46,897 bases of DNA from Chitinophaga tropicalis (GTDB lineage Bacteria; Bacteroidota; Bacteroidia; Chitinophagales; Chitinophagaceae), in assembly GCF_009758205.1 (NCBI RefSeq), contig NZ_WRXN01000025.1:1-46897 (forward strand), written 5' to 3'. The notes below the pieces were generated by a model. That model had not been told where the DNA came from and ran no database searches. It saw only the letters and a program-made list of their open reading frames with translations. This document shows, piece by piece, positions 8,357 through 16,962 of the stretch (the first letter of the stretch is position 1; each line of letters opens with the position of its first letter). The position numbers and the translations under genes were made by a program.

Positions 8357-9688
8357 ATGAACTTCAGGAAGTTTTTAAAAGGGACGGCAGCTGCAATGGT
8401 TCTCGTCACCGTCATGTTTTCAGACAGTTACTCACAAGGCTTTAAAGACGGAAAGATCTGGCTGAATGAGGATGGTAGCAATTATTTCAAATTCACACTT
8501 GTTTCGCAGGTATGGTTACGGAATACCGACATGAATCCCGGTAGTACCATCAACGGTTATGAAAAAGACAATTTTACGGACATTGGCATCAGAAGGGCCA
8601 GGATGCAGGCCTTTGGCCAGATCACTGACCGTGTGTTCCTGTATACCCAGATCGGGATGAATAACTTCAATTATTCGTCAGACAGGAAAGCGGGTTTCTT
8701 TATTCATGATGTGGTAGGTGAATATGAGGTCGTGAAAAAGAATTTATCGCTTGGTGGTGGTCTGACTGCCTGGAACGGGCTTTCCAGGTTCTCGGCGCCT
8801 TCTGTAGGTAGCATCATGGGAATTGACGCTCCCCTGTTCGAACAATCTACCAACGATGTAACTGACCAGTTCCTGCGTAAGCTGGCTGTATATGCAAAAG
8901 GTAAATTAGGAAAGCTGGATTACCGTGTTACTATGAGCAGTCCTATGTCTGTACAGAAATCGAACGGATACAGCGCCGCCGTAGGACCTAATTCCACATT
9001 CTCTGCAAAACCCGCTAAAATGCAATGGCAGGGTTATTTCCAGTGGCAGTTCCTGGATGAGGAAGCTAATACCACAGCCTATGCAACAGGTACTTACCTG
9101 GGCGCCAAAAAGGTGTTCAACATCGGCGCAGGTTTCCAGTACCAGCCAGACGCAATGTGGCATGCAGGCGCCGCCGGAGATACTGTTGAAACCAATATGC
9201 AGCATTTTGCTGTAGATGTATACTATGATGCTCCAATCAACCCGTCTACCGGCAGCGCTGTCAGTGCATATGCTGCCTACATGAATTTTAACTGGGGCAA
9301 GGGATACCTGCGTAACCAGGCTACCATGAACCCGGCCAATGGTTCCAGCAGGCCGGAGATCCTGAATGGCAGCGGTAATGGCTACCCTTCATTCGGCACG
9401 GGCAACCTGTTGTACGGACAGGCGGGTTATAAATTTAAAAACAACCTGATAGGAAAGACAACCCTGATGCCTTATGCAAGCCTGCAGTATGCGCATTACG
9501 ACAGGTTGAAAGAAGATATGAAGTTCTGGGACCTGGGTGTGAACTGGCTGCTGAAAGGGCATACGTCAAAACTGACCATGGCTTACCAGATCAGGCCTGT
9601 TTATGAAACGATAGCAGGGCAGGATAAGGCCAGTCTGACTACACATAAGGGTAGTTTCATTGTGCAGTACCAGGTGTTTTTGAATTAA
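8357..9688 (+). CDS. Outer-membrane beta-barrel porin
   Basis: Protein of 443 residues with a Sec signal peptide ending near DSYSQG. The rest shows alternating hydrophobic/polar strands rich in Tyr, Trp, Phe and Gly (for example YFKFTLVSQVWLRNTD and FLYTQIGMNNFNYSS) and ends in FIVQYQVFLN, a typical last beta strand. It resembles the phosphate-selective porin O/P-like group of Bacteroidota. Substrate is unknown and no transport partner is adjacent. It is monocistronic, bounded downstream by a strong bidirectional terminator. Confidence 0.82.
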   Translation: MNFRKFLKGTAAAMVLVTVMFSDSYSQGFKDGKIWLNEDGSNYFKFTLVSQVWLRNTDMNPGSTINGYEKDNFTDIGIRRARMQAFGQITDRVFLYTQIGMNNFNYSSDRKAGFFIHDVVGEYEVVKKNLSLGGGLTAWNGLSRFSAPSVGSIMGIDAPLFEQSTNDVTDQFLRKLAVYAKGKLGKLDYRVTMSSPMSVQKSNGYSAAVGPNSTFSAKPAKMQWQGYFQWQFLDEEANTTAYATGTYLGAKKVFNIGAGFQYQPDAMWHAGAAGDTVETNMQHFAVDVYYDAPINPSTGSAVSAYAAYMNFNWGKGYLRNQATMNPANGSSRPEILNGSGNGYPSFGTGNLLYGQAGYKFKNNLIGKTTLMPYASLQYAHYDRLKEDMKFWDLGVNWLLKGHTSKLTMAYQIRPVYETIAGQDKASLTTHKGSFIVQYQVFLN

Positions 9689-9717
9689 TTAGATGAATGA
9701 CTGGCCACTGGCTAGTC

Positions 9718-9774
9718 TTCTTCATCAAAAAAAACGCTTTTGCCTTCGGCAAAAGCGTTTTTTTTGATGAAGAA
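9718..9774. terminator. Bidirectional intrinsic terminator, 27-bp perfect stem
   Basis: The arms 9718-9744 and 9748-9774 are perfectly complementary with a TTC loop. The GC core (CGCTTTTGCC) is flanked by eight A on the left and eight T on the right, so it can stop transcription from both the porin (+) and the convergent reductase (-). Confidence 0.92.
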
Positions 9775-9788
9775 TCTGTGTTAATCAA

Positions 9789-10850
9789 TCAATTTCTTTT
9801 GACCCCAGGTATTTCCAAAACCAGATCCTCCCCATACGCACTTCCTGGTGTCTGATACCCTGGTTTATAATTCCCTTCCAGTATTTTTTTAGAGATCGTG
9901 AGGATAGCATCTGTTGTCAATGAATATGCTTCCGGACAACTCATGTGCGCCGTCAGGGTTTCTCCTTTAGCATTGGTGGCTTTTCCCCACACCAGGCTGA
10001 TAGCCTTATCCCGCATGGCATCGTCAGGCCCCGCGGATGATTTTGGGATAGAGATAGCAGCTACCAGCTTACGCATAAAAGAAGTACGCAGCAGCCAGTT
10101 AAATGCAGATTGAGCTTTCAGCAGATACCATGCTGCTTTATTGATGCTGGTATAGGCAACAATGTTAGGAATGCCCGTAGTGAAATAAGCAGTGCTCACA
10201 TCTCCCCAGGGAAGGCTCATCACAAAGATCTTTTCCTTACGCCCGGGAAATTCCAGGGTCATACCACGTTTCCCAACAGGCTCTGGCACCAGTTTACCAT
10301 CCTTCCGCACCGCTCCCGGCATACCTAGTTTATGCAGGGTAGAGATAGTGGTGCCACGTGAAAGAGCGCTTCCAAGTATTGCAAATGCCATGCTGAGGTG
10401 TGTAGCATCAGGCATACGGTTCTTCAACCAGAGAGCCAGGCAGTCTGTCGGCACTACATCAAATCCTGCTCCCGGCAATATCATAATATTACTCGCTTTC
10501 GCCCTGCTATCCAAAGCCAGCAGCATATCAAACACGTCTGTATCCCCATTCAGGTCTATATAATGAGTGTTGGTAGCCAGGCAGGCTTCCACCATTGGCT
10601 GAGCCGTGATATGATAAGGGCCGGCAGCCTGTACAACAAGCGGTACATCCTGTAAAGCAGCTTTCAGTGCATTGCTGTCAAAGAGGTCTACTATCCTGTA
10701 AGGTAGATTCAACCTGGTGGCCAGTGGTTCTATCGCCTCTTTTCTTCTGCCTGCAAGGATAGGTTGCAGGCCGTATTGATGTGCAAAGCGGGCAATCAGC
10801 TCGCCGCTGTATCCATTAGCGCCGTAAAGCAGGAATGTGTTTTGTTGCAT
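9789..10850 (-). CDS. Saccharopine dehydrogenase-like NAD(P)-binding reductase
   Basis: Protein of about 353 residues with an N-terminal Rossmann motif LLYGANGYSGELIA and the NADP-type continuation LAGRRKEAIEPLA. It then follows the saccharopine-dehydrogenase-like pattern (VVQAAGPY at about residue 76, HYIDLNGD at about 100, LPGAGFDVVPTDCLA at about 130). The family includes trans-acting enoyl reductases and many uncharacterised oxidoreductases; the substrate cannot be read here. ATG 10850 is preferred because the Rossmann strand begins there. It is transcribed divergently from a TetR regulator with a palindrome between them, so TetR control is likely. Confidence 0.85.
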   Translation of the reverse strand: MQQNTFLLYGANGYSGELIARFAHQYGLQPILAGRRKEAIEPLATRLNLPYRIVDLFDSNALKAALQDVPLVVQAAGPYHITAQPMVEACLATNTHYIDLNGDTDVFDMLLALDSRAKASNIMILPGAGFDVVPTDCLALWLKNRMPDATHLSMAFAILGSALSRGTTISTLHKLGMPGAVRKDGKLVPEPVGKRGMTLEFPGRKEKIFVMSLPWGDVSTAYFTTGIPNIVAYTSINKAAWYLLKAQSAFNWLLRTSFMRKLVAAISIPKSSAGPDDAMRDKAISLVWGKATNAKGETLTAHMSCPEAYSLTTDAILTISKKILEGNYKPGYQTPGSAYGEDLVLEIPGVKRN

Positions 10851-10897
10851 GCGGGAAAAATACAAAGAATATTGGGAATAGTTAATATGAGATACCA

Positions 10898-10925
10898 AAC
10901 ATTGTTTTTAATATTTAACAATGTT
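10898..10925. promoter_or_regulatory. Candidate TetR operator
   Basis: A perfect 9-bp inverted repeat, AACATTGTT at 10898-10906 and AACAATGTT at 10917-10925, lies between the two divergent genes and just upstream of a -7 element. Its position would let the TetR protein shut its own promoter and that of the reductase. Confidence 0.6.
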
Positions 10926-10928
10926 AAA

Positions 10929-10936
10929 TATATTTG
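10929..10936 (+). promoter_or_regulatory. -7 promoter element for the tetR gene
   Basis: TATATTTG matches TAnnTTTG exactly and sits about 20 bp before the chosen tetR ATG (10957), immediately after the inverted repeat. This makes the ATG at 10921 an unlikely start, since it lies upstream of the predicted transcript start. Confidence 0.65.
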
Positions 10937-10956
10937 CACCTGTTAAACGATGTAGT

Positions 10957-11604
10957 ATGAAGAATAAAGAGATCCAGGAACAGCGGATGAGGGGGTATTT
11001 CCTTGATGCCACCAAAGAAATGGTAAGAGCAGAGGGACTGAAAAGTCTCAGCGTGCGCAGCATAGCTGACAAGGCGGGATATTCCTATGCCACAATGTAC
11101 AGCTATTTTAAAGATGTGAATGACCTGGTATTCCTCTGCGTACAGGACTTTTATGAAGAATGCCGTCAGCAGGTAACGGATCAGACAAAGAAGAAGGAGA
11201 GGGGATTGAAACGCTTAAAGGCAATGGTCCGCGCCTATGCAGATTTCTTTGTACAATATCCCGGCATTTTTGAGCTATTCTTCCTGGAGCGTATGGGTAA
11301 TTTCAAAGAGAGCGATGTGATCAACCTGTCATTAGACAGGATATGTGAGGAGGAATGGAACTATTGCGCTGCCAAAGGAATTATCAGGGCCGAAGAGATA
11401 GAGGGAATGAAAGCTCGCACCAGGTATACAATATTTGGCCTGCTGCTTATGTATCTGAACAGAAGGGCGCCATCATCATACACAGAGTTCCTGCACTTAT
11501 TCAATGCTCAGCTGGACACCATCCTGGAAAACTCAAGGCCGGAACAAAGCAGCACTACCGTGAATAATTCTCTGATCTCAATTAAAGTAGGAAATAACAA
11601 GTGA
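10957..11604 (+). CDS. TetR/AcrR family transcriptional regulator
   Basis: Protein of about 215 residues. The N-terminal TetR DNA-binding domain spans about residues 10-60: a helix LDATKEMVRAEGLKSLSVR followed by the helix-turn-helix SIADKAGYSYATMYSYFKD. The C-terminal part is helical and should bind a ligand and dimerise; the ligand is unknown. The start is set by the upstream -7 element. The stop overlaps the next ATG by one base (TGATG), coupling it to the GIY-YIG gene. The divergent reductase is the obvious target. Confidence 0.9.
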   Translation: MKNKEIQEQRMRGYFLDATKEMVRAEGLKSLSVRSIADKAGYSYATMYSYFKDVNDLVFLCVQDFYEECRQQVTDQTKKKERGLKRLKAMVRAYADFFVQYPGIFELFFLERMGNFKESDVINLSLDRICEEEWNYCAAKGIIRAEEIEGMKARTRYTIFGLLLMYLNRRAPSSYTEFLHLFNAQLDTILENSRPEQSSTTVNNSLISIKVGNNK

Positions 11605-11957
11605 TGAAGACGAAGAAAGAATTAAAGGAAGAATATAAACAGATGAAGTTCCGCATGGGAGTGTTCCAGGTAAGGAATACCATCAACGGAAAAATATATG
11701 TTGATAGCAGTGTGAACCTGGATATGATCTGGAACAGGCACAGAACACAGCTGAATTTTGGTGTGCATCCTAACGTACAGCTACAACAGGAGTGGAATGA
11801 AATGGGAGCAGATAATTTTGTTTATGAGATCATCTCCGAAATAGCACATAAGGAAGATGAGGTGATAGATTATGCCAAAGAAGTGAAACAGCTTGAGGTG
11901 ATGTTTATAGAAGAGCTGAAACCTTTCGGAGAAAAAGGTTATCACAACGTCAAATAA
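11604..11957 (+). CDS. Divergent GIY-YIG nuclease-fold protein
   Basis: Protein of 117 residues that follows the GIY-YIG outline: GVFQVRNTINGKIYVDSS replaces the canonical GIY...YIG strands, followed by the NRHR arginine helix, LQQEWNEMGADNFVYEII and a glutamate in the last helix (QLEVMFIEEL). GIY is changed to GVF and YIG to YVD, so activity is uncertain, though the arginine and glutamate positions remain. Its ATG overlaps the tetR stop (TGATG). Pairing of such a protein with a TetR regulator is unexplained. Confidence 0.72.
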   Translation: MKTKKELKEEYKQMKFRMGVFQVRNTINGKIYVDSSVNLDMIWNRHRTQLNFGVHPNVQLQQEWNEMGADNFVYEIISEIAHKEDEVIDYAKEVKQLEVMFIEELKPFGEKGYHNVK

Positions 11958-12099
11958 ATGTTCTAAGCAGTTTTTACGACACCTGAAGAAATACAAAAGG
12001 CCCTGGTAATTAATTGTAAATATGACATGAAAAAGCCCTAATTTAACCGCGGGTATTACCCGGTATTTACTACCTTTCGGATATAACCCGGTAAGAACG

Positions 12100-13914
12100 A
12101 TGATGAGTTACAAAAGCATATTTATGGCATTACTGGCGCTTGCATGGAGTACAGCATTTGCGCAGGACAGCCTGATCTCCAACATCACCAGCCGTGAAGC
12201 CACAAGCCTGAACGGCCGCTGGCAATATATCGTTGATCCATATGAGACAGGATTTTACGACTACCGCTTTAAAGAACGCAGGGAAGATGACCCGGAAGCC
12301 TATTGGAACAGGGCAGAACAGGCAAACAGGACAGAGCGGAAAGAACATGGTTACAGCGGGAAATATGAGCTGGAAGTGCCGGGCGACTGGAACCATCAGC
12401 AACCACAGTTCGTTTATTACGAAGGCAGCATCTGGTACAAGCGTTCTTTCGATTTTATAAAGCATAAAGAAGGCAGCCGCTATTTCCTGTATTTTGGGGC
12501 GGTAAATTACCGTGCAGATGTTTACCTGAATGGTAAGAAGCTGGGCATGCATAAAGGCGGATTTACCCCGTTTAATTTCGAAATACCGGCATCCCTGCTG
12601 AAAGAGAAAGACAATTTCCTGGTGGTAAAAGTAGATAACAGGCGTTATGCAGATGAGGTGCCTACACTGAATACCGACTGGTGGAATTACGGTGGTATTA
12701 CCCGCGATGTAAAGATAGTAGAGCTGCCGCAATCATTCATACGTGACTTTGTATTACAGTTAAAGAAAACTTCTTCTTCAGAGGCAGAAGGTTACGTGAA
12801 ATTCAATGGAACACCTTCCCCGGTTACTATCGAGATACCTGCGCTGAAACTGAAACAGCAGGTGCCTGTTTCCAATGGAGAAGTAAAGTTCAGCTTTAAG
12901 CTGCCGAAAGCAGAGCTGTGGTCGCCTGAGCATCCGAAATTGTATGATGTGGTGATCACATCATCGTCAGATAAAGTAACAGATAAGATAGGGTTCAGGA
13001 CTGTTGAAGCCCGTGGAAAACATGTGTTGCTGAATGGTAAGCCCATCTTCATGCGTGGTATCTGTATACATGGGGAGATCCCCCAGGATGTACGCAGGGC
13101 ATACAGCGATGAGGATGCCAGGCAGTTGCTGGGACAGGCCAGGGAACTGGGATGTAACATGGTAAGGCTGGCACATTATCCCCATGATGAAAGGATGGTA
13201 AGACTGGCCGATTCCCTTGGAATACTGGTCTGGTCAGAGATACCTGTTTACTGGACCATTAACTTCGGCAGTGCGGAAGTACTGGAGAAAGCAAAGGCCC
13301 AACTTACAGAGATGATCACAAGAGATCATAACAGGGCCAGTGTGATTATCTGGTCTGTCGGCAATGAAACCCCGGTAAGCCCCGTGCGTACTAACTTCAT
13401 GCATAACCTGATCACCCGGGCTAAAGAGCTGGATGGAACAAGAATGGTATCTGCCGCACTGGAAGTGAACTATAATTCAGGTAAAGACCTGAACATGGTG
13501 GATGACCCGCTGGGAGAGTTCGTAGATCTTGTAGCATTCAATGAATACCTGGGCTGGTATGGAGGATTGCCCGATAAATGCCGTACAACCAACTGGGGCA
13601 CTATCTATGACAAACCTTTCTTTATAAGTGAAACAGGGGCAGAGGCTAAGGCCGGTTTCCACGGTGATTCCCTGACCCGTTTCAGTGAAGAATACCAGGA
13701 ATGGTTTTTTAAGGAGCAGCTGGATATGCTGAGCCGTATGCCTGAAAATTTCTGTGGTATTACGCCGTGGTTACTGGCGGATTTCCGTTCTCCCAAAAGG
13801 AATAATCCTTTCTACCAGGAAGGATGGAACAGGAAAGGAATGTATGATGATAAAGGGAATAAGAAAAAGGCTTTCTATATCCTGAAAGCCTGGTATGACT
13901 CCAAACGGCCGTAG
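12100..13914 (+). CDS. Exported glycoside hydrolase family 2 (beta-glucuronidase/beta-galactosidase-like)
   Basis: Protein of 604 residues with a Sec signal peptide (cleavage after STAFA). Domain order is GH2 sugar-binding jelly roll (about 35-215), Ig-like domain (about 215-310) and TIM barrel (about 310-600). The acid/base is Glu423 in SVGNET and the nucleophile Glu511 in FISETGAEA; MVRLAHYPHDERM is another GH2 signature. The length and pattern fit the beta-glucuronidase branch, but beta-galactosidase or another beta-glycosidase cannot be excluded. Either of two adjacent ATG codons may be used. The upstream gap has an 11-bp palindrome GGGTATTACCC (12051-12061) and a near -7 element TACCTTTC at 12071. 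Confidence 0.9.
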   Translation: MMSYKSIFMALLALAWSTAFAQDSLISNITSREATSLNGRWQYIVDPYETGFYDYRFKERREDDPEAYWNRAEQANRTERKEHGYSGKYELEVPGDWNHQQPQFVYYEGSIWYKRSFDFIKHKEGSRYFLYFGAVNYRADVYLNGKKLGMHKGGFTPFNFEIPASLLKEKDNFLVVKVDNRRYADEVPTLNTDWWNYGGITRDVKIVELPQSFIRDFVLQLKKTSSSEAEGYVKFNGTPSPVTIEIPALKLKQQVPVSNGEVKFSFKLPKAELWSPEHPKLYDVVITSSSDKVTDKIGFRTVEARGKHVLLNGKPIFMRGICIHGEIPQDVRRAYSDEDARQLLGQARELGCNMVRLAHYPHDERMVRLADSLGILVWSEIPVYWTINFGSAEVLEKAKAQLTEMITRDHNRASVIIWSVGNETPVSPVRTNFMHNLITRAKELDGTRMVSAALEVNYNSGKDLNMVDDPLGEFVDLVAFNEYLGWYGGLPDKCRTTNWGTIYDKPFFISETGAEAKAGFHGDSLTRFSEEYQEWFFKEQLDMLSRMPENFCGITPWLLADFRSPKRNNPFYQEGWNRKGMYDDKGNKKKAFYILKAWYDSKRP

Positions 13915-13928
13915 GCGCGTTAGCGCTC

Positions 13929-13979
13929 TATACTCAAAAAAAATGCTCCGCCAACGGCGGAGCATTTTTTTTGAGTATA
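13929..13979. terminator. Bidirectional intrinsic terminator, 24-bp stem
   Basis: Arms 13929-13952 and 13956-13979 pair perfectly around an AAC loop. The GC core GCTCCGCC is flanked by eight A and eight T, serving the GH2 gene (+) and the convergent amidohydrolase (-). Confidence 0.92.
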
Positions 13980-13988
13980 TTTTTAGTG

Positions 13989-15275
13989 CTATACTTTCTT
14001 CTTCGCATAATCAAAAACCAACTGGCAGAATACTTTCACACCTACATCCAGTTTGGAATCATCAATAAAGAAGTCCGGTGTGTGATGTGCCGCTGCCTTT
14101 GCCGGGTCTTGTCCGGGAGGCAATCCACCAAGAAAAAAGAAGAATGCCGGTGCTTTATCACCGTAAAAAGAAAAATCTTCCGCCCCGGTAGTCCATTCTG
14201 ATTCCTTCACGTTATCTTTCCCTGCCGCCGTTTCGATGGAAGGCAGCATCAGCTTTACAAGCTCCGGGTTATTATAAGTCACTTTCGTCTTTGTATCTAT
14301 TGTTACTTCAGCAGTTGCGCCGGAGGCTTCAGCTATTTTGGTTGCCGTGAGCTTCATTTTTTCATGAACACTTTGCTGCATTTTAGTGTCTAATGTACGT
14401 ATCGTACCTTCCATCACCAGTTCTTCGGGGATGATGTTGCTGCGCACACCACTATGTATTTTGCCTACAGTGATCACTACCGGGGCTTTAGTCAGTTCCG
14501 ACTGGCGACTCACAATATTCTGAAATCCCTGTATGATCTGGGATGCTACGGCTATAGGATCAATACCGGACCAGGGCTGTGACCCGTGCGACTGACGGCC
14601 TTTTACCTTCACGGTGAACCAGTCGCTCGATGCCATTACCGATCCCGATTTATATTTCACTGTACCTATAGGCGTCTGTGAATTGATATGAAGGCCAAAG
14701 ATGGCATCTACTTTAGGATTCTCCATGACGCCTTCTTTGATCATGAGTGGTGCACCTCCTTCTTCATCGCCCGGAGCGCCTTCTTCTGCGGGCTGGAAGA
14801 TGAACTTAACGGTACCGGGCACATCTTTTTTCATGCTGCTCAATACTTCAGCTGTACCTAATAAGATGGCTATATGGGTATCATGTCCGCAGGCATGCAT
14901 GACCGGCACTCTTTGACCCAGGTATTCTGCTGTATCGGTGGACTTAAACGGGAGGTTGGCCCTTTCATAAACCGGCAGGGCATCTATATCGGCGCGGAGG
15001 GCTACTACAGGGCCGGGCTTACCGCCTTTCAGAATAGCCACCACCCCGGTTTTGGCAATGCCGGTATGTACTTCCAGTCCCAGTTTCCTGAGATGGGCTG
15101 CAATAAACTCAGATGTTTTAAACTCACGGTTGGAGAGCTCAGGATTCTGATGGAGGTGTCTTCTCCAGGATACGACGGAATCTTTTACGTTGGCTACGTT
15201 CCGGTCAAGATCTTTGATCTGTGCAAAGCTAAAGATGGGCACAAAGGAGAGCAATGATAACAGCTGGTACTTCAT
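13989..15275 (-). CDS. Exported M20 family amidohydrolase (N-acyl amino acid/hippurate hydrolase type)
   Basis: Protein of 428 residues with a Sec signal peptide ending FSFAQ. The M20D pattern is clear: ALRADIDALPV with metal-binding Asp, HACGHDTHIAILLGTA, the catalytic/metal pair PAEEGAPGDEEGG, and FGLHINSQTPIGTV. The C-terminal metal His is in AAAHHTPDFFIDD. The family removes acyl groups from amino acids using two divalent metal ions; the true substrate is unknown. Export to the periplasm suggests scavenging of acylated amino acids or peptides. It is a single gene between two terminators. Confidence 0.9.
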   Translation of the reverse strand: MKYQLLSLLSFVPIFSFAQIKDLDRNVANVKDSVVSWRRHLHQNPELSNREFKTSEFIAAHLRKLGLEVHTGIAKTGVVAILKGGKPGPVVALRADIDALPVYERANLPFKSTDTAEYLGQRVPVMHACGHDTHIAILLGTAEVLSSMKKDVPGTVKFIFQPAEEGAPGDEEGGAPLMIKEGVMENPKVDAIFGLHINSQTPIGTVKYKSGSVMASSDWFTVKVKGRQSHGSQPWSGIDPIAVASQIIQGFQNIVSRQSELTKAPVVITVGKIHSGVRSNIIPEELVMEGTIRTLDTKMQQSVHEKMKLTATKIAEASGATAEVTIDTKTKVTYNNPELVKLMLPSIETAAGKDNVKESEWTTGAEDFSFYGDKAPAFFFFLGGLPPGQDPAKAAAHHTPDFFIDDSKLDVGVKVFCQLVFDYAKKKV

Positions 15276-15370
15276 AAGCGCATTCAGATTTTAGTTGTTA
15301 CTACAAAATAACAATTTATCCTTTAGGGTTACAGCTCATTTTTTCAGCTGCTTATAATACCGGGAAAAAC

Positions 15371-15415
15371 ATCGCCCAAAATGCTTTTACAACAGATAAA
15401 AGCATTTTGGGCGAT
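15371..15415 (-). terminator. Intrinsic terminator after the molybdopterin-fold gene
   Basis: A 19-bp perfect stem (15371-15389 with 15397-15415) with a 7-nt loop lies 24 bp beyond the stop of the gene ending at 15439. On the minus strand it is followed by GTTTTTCC. Its core resembles two other terminators in the window. Confidence 0.8.
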
Positions 15416-15438
15416 CAGGTTCGCAGCAACCGGTAGTA

Positions 15439-15921
15439 CTATTTAGCAAAGCGGATAATAAATTCAGTCACCTGGAAGCTGCTTCGGGCAGGTTTCTTTT
15501 CTCCCGGCACTACCAGCCTGAAAGGGCCTTTCCCTGCAGGTAACGGACCACCTTCCAGCTGATCGGCAAGGATAGCGGTCCTGTCGGTAAAGCTGGTATC
15601 CAGTTCTGCAAGAGAGAAAAGTACCTCATAGCCATCAGCACATTTTACCAGCATGTACTTGGTCAGGTTCTCTCCCCGCAGCTGTTTACCTGTGGTAACA
15701 CCTGCCAGGTCCAGTATTTCAGGGATGGTCACGCCTGTGTACTTATGTTCTTTCCCGTCCCTGTCTTTCAATGCAACGGTAGTACGTTTCATCTTCGAAA
15801 GGCCGGCAGCTGTGAGCTGAAGGGGATGTGTTACTTCCCCGGTTACACTGAGAGAAGCTTCCTGTGCAGATGCCTGGTGCAGGGAAAAACAGGCCAGGAG
15901 AGCAATGAGATATACCTTCAT
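15439..15921 (-). CDS. Small exported molybdopterin-binding-fold protein (sulfite oxidase domain only)
   Basis: Protein of 160 residues with a Sec signal peptide ending QASAQ. The mature part looks like a lone oxidoreductase molybdopterin-binding domain: TGVTIPEILDLAGV, KCADGYEVLFSLAELD and GPFRLVVPGEKKPARS. The Cys in KCADGYE may be the cofactor-ligating residue, but it is not in the canonical sulfite-oxidase context, so cofactor binding is uncertain. There is no dimerisation domain or haem domain. It starts 6 bp after the di-haem peroxidase, as third gene of a TonB-receptor operon, which implies a shared periplasmic role. Confidence 0.75.
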   Translation of the reverse strand: MKVYLIALLACFSLHQASAQEASLSVTGEVTHPLQLTAAGLSKMKRTTVALKDRDGKEHKYTGVTIPEILDLAGVTTGKQLRGENLTKYMLVKCADGYEVLFSLAELDTSFTDRTAILADQLEGGPLPAGKGPFRLVVPGEKKPARSSFQVTEFIIRFAK

Positions 15922-15927
15922 ATCTGA

Positions 15928-16962
15928 TCATTTAAAAGGATTGGAAAAACGTTTATCGGTTATAAAAGTTGAATCAGTGAGCAGGTGCAGAAAGGCTACA
16001 AGATCTTTCTTCTCCTGCATTGTCAGTTTCTGCCTGTTCTCAAGGAAAGGGCTGAGTGTAGCGCTGGCCTGTATATGATCGCTGTAATGGTCAGCCACTT
16101 CTTCCAGTGTTTTGAAGCGGCCGTCGTGCATATAAGGAGCTGTCAGTGCAATATTGCGCAGCGTAGCTACCCTGAAACGGCCATTGTCATATTCCTGCCC
16201 GGTAATGGCTTTACGGCCTGCATCTTCGGGAATACTGTCCAGTCCATTATTATGAAAAAGCTCACTGAATGTTTTGGGTCCGCCATGACAGTGCCCGCAA
16301 CCGGCTCCTCCAGGATCAAAGAACAATGTAATGCCGTTCAGTTCTGATGCTGTGGGCTGGTATTCTCCCCGCAGGTATTGATCGTAGGTTGAATTGGAGG
16401 ATATCAGTGTACGTTCAAATTGGGATAGCGCCTTAACTATTTTATTGTCTGTAATGACATTGCTGCCAAAGGCGTCCCGGAAAAGCGCAGGGTAGATGGG
16501 AGATTGCTGTAGCTTTTGAGCAGATATTGCTAATGCCTGTCCCATTTCATGTGGGTTTGTAAGCGGTGTCTCTGCCTGCTTTTCAAGCCCTTCAGCCCTG
16601 CCGTCCCAGAAGAAATTCCTGACCCATAACAGGTTAGCGAGAGACATAGAATTGCGTGGAGTAGGTGTACCGTCAACGCCTATGCTGAATTGCAGTCCAT
16701 CGGTAAAAGCCAGCTCCTGTTTGTGACAGGAAGCGCATGATATGCGGTTGCCGGAAGACAGTGCTGTTTCATAGAACAGCATCCGTCCCAATCTGACGCC
16801 TTCTTCTGTAAGAGGATTATCCTCAGGAATGTTGATCCTGTTGCCGAAATAGGACGGATATTCAACTTTATAAGGCCTTGGCGGTCCCTGCTTCCATATA
16901 CTGCCTGTACCTGCCAGGCAGGCAATGAGTAGCAAGACCATTTTCGCAAAGCGTTTTATCAT
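15928..16962 (-). CDS. Di-haem cytochrome c peroxidase (CCP/MauG family)
   Basis: Exported protein of 344 residues with an N-terminal hydrophobic segment. Two c-type haem sites, CASCHK (about residue 78) and CGHCHG (about residue 223), and the CCP pattern RNSMSLANLLWVRNFFWDGRAEGLEKQ (seen as NFFWDGRAEGLEKQ) and APYMHDGRFKTLEEV place it in the bacterial di-haem peroxidase/MauG family. Such proteins reduce peroxide or oxidise a protein or metal partner in the periplasm. The ATG overlaps the TonB receptor stop by one base (TAATG), so translation is coupled to the receptor. Confidence 0.9.
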   Translation of the reverse strand: MIKRFAKMVLLLIACLAGTGSIWKQGPPRPYKVEYPSYFGNRINIPEDNPLTEEGVRLGRMLFYETALSSGNRISCASCHKQELAFTDGLQFSIGVDGTPTPRNSMSLANLLWVRNFFWDGRAEGLEKQAETPLTNPHEMGQALAISAQKLQQSPIYPALFRDAFGSNVITDNKIVKALSQFERTLISSNSTYDQYLRGEYQPTASELNGITLFFDPGGAGCGHCHGGPKTFSELFHNNGLDSIPEDAGRKAITGQEYDNGRFRVATLRNIALTAPYMHDGRFKTLEEVADHYSDHIQASATLSPFLENRQKLTMQEKKDLVAFLHLLTDSTFITDKRFSNPFK

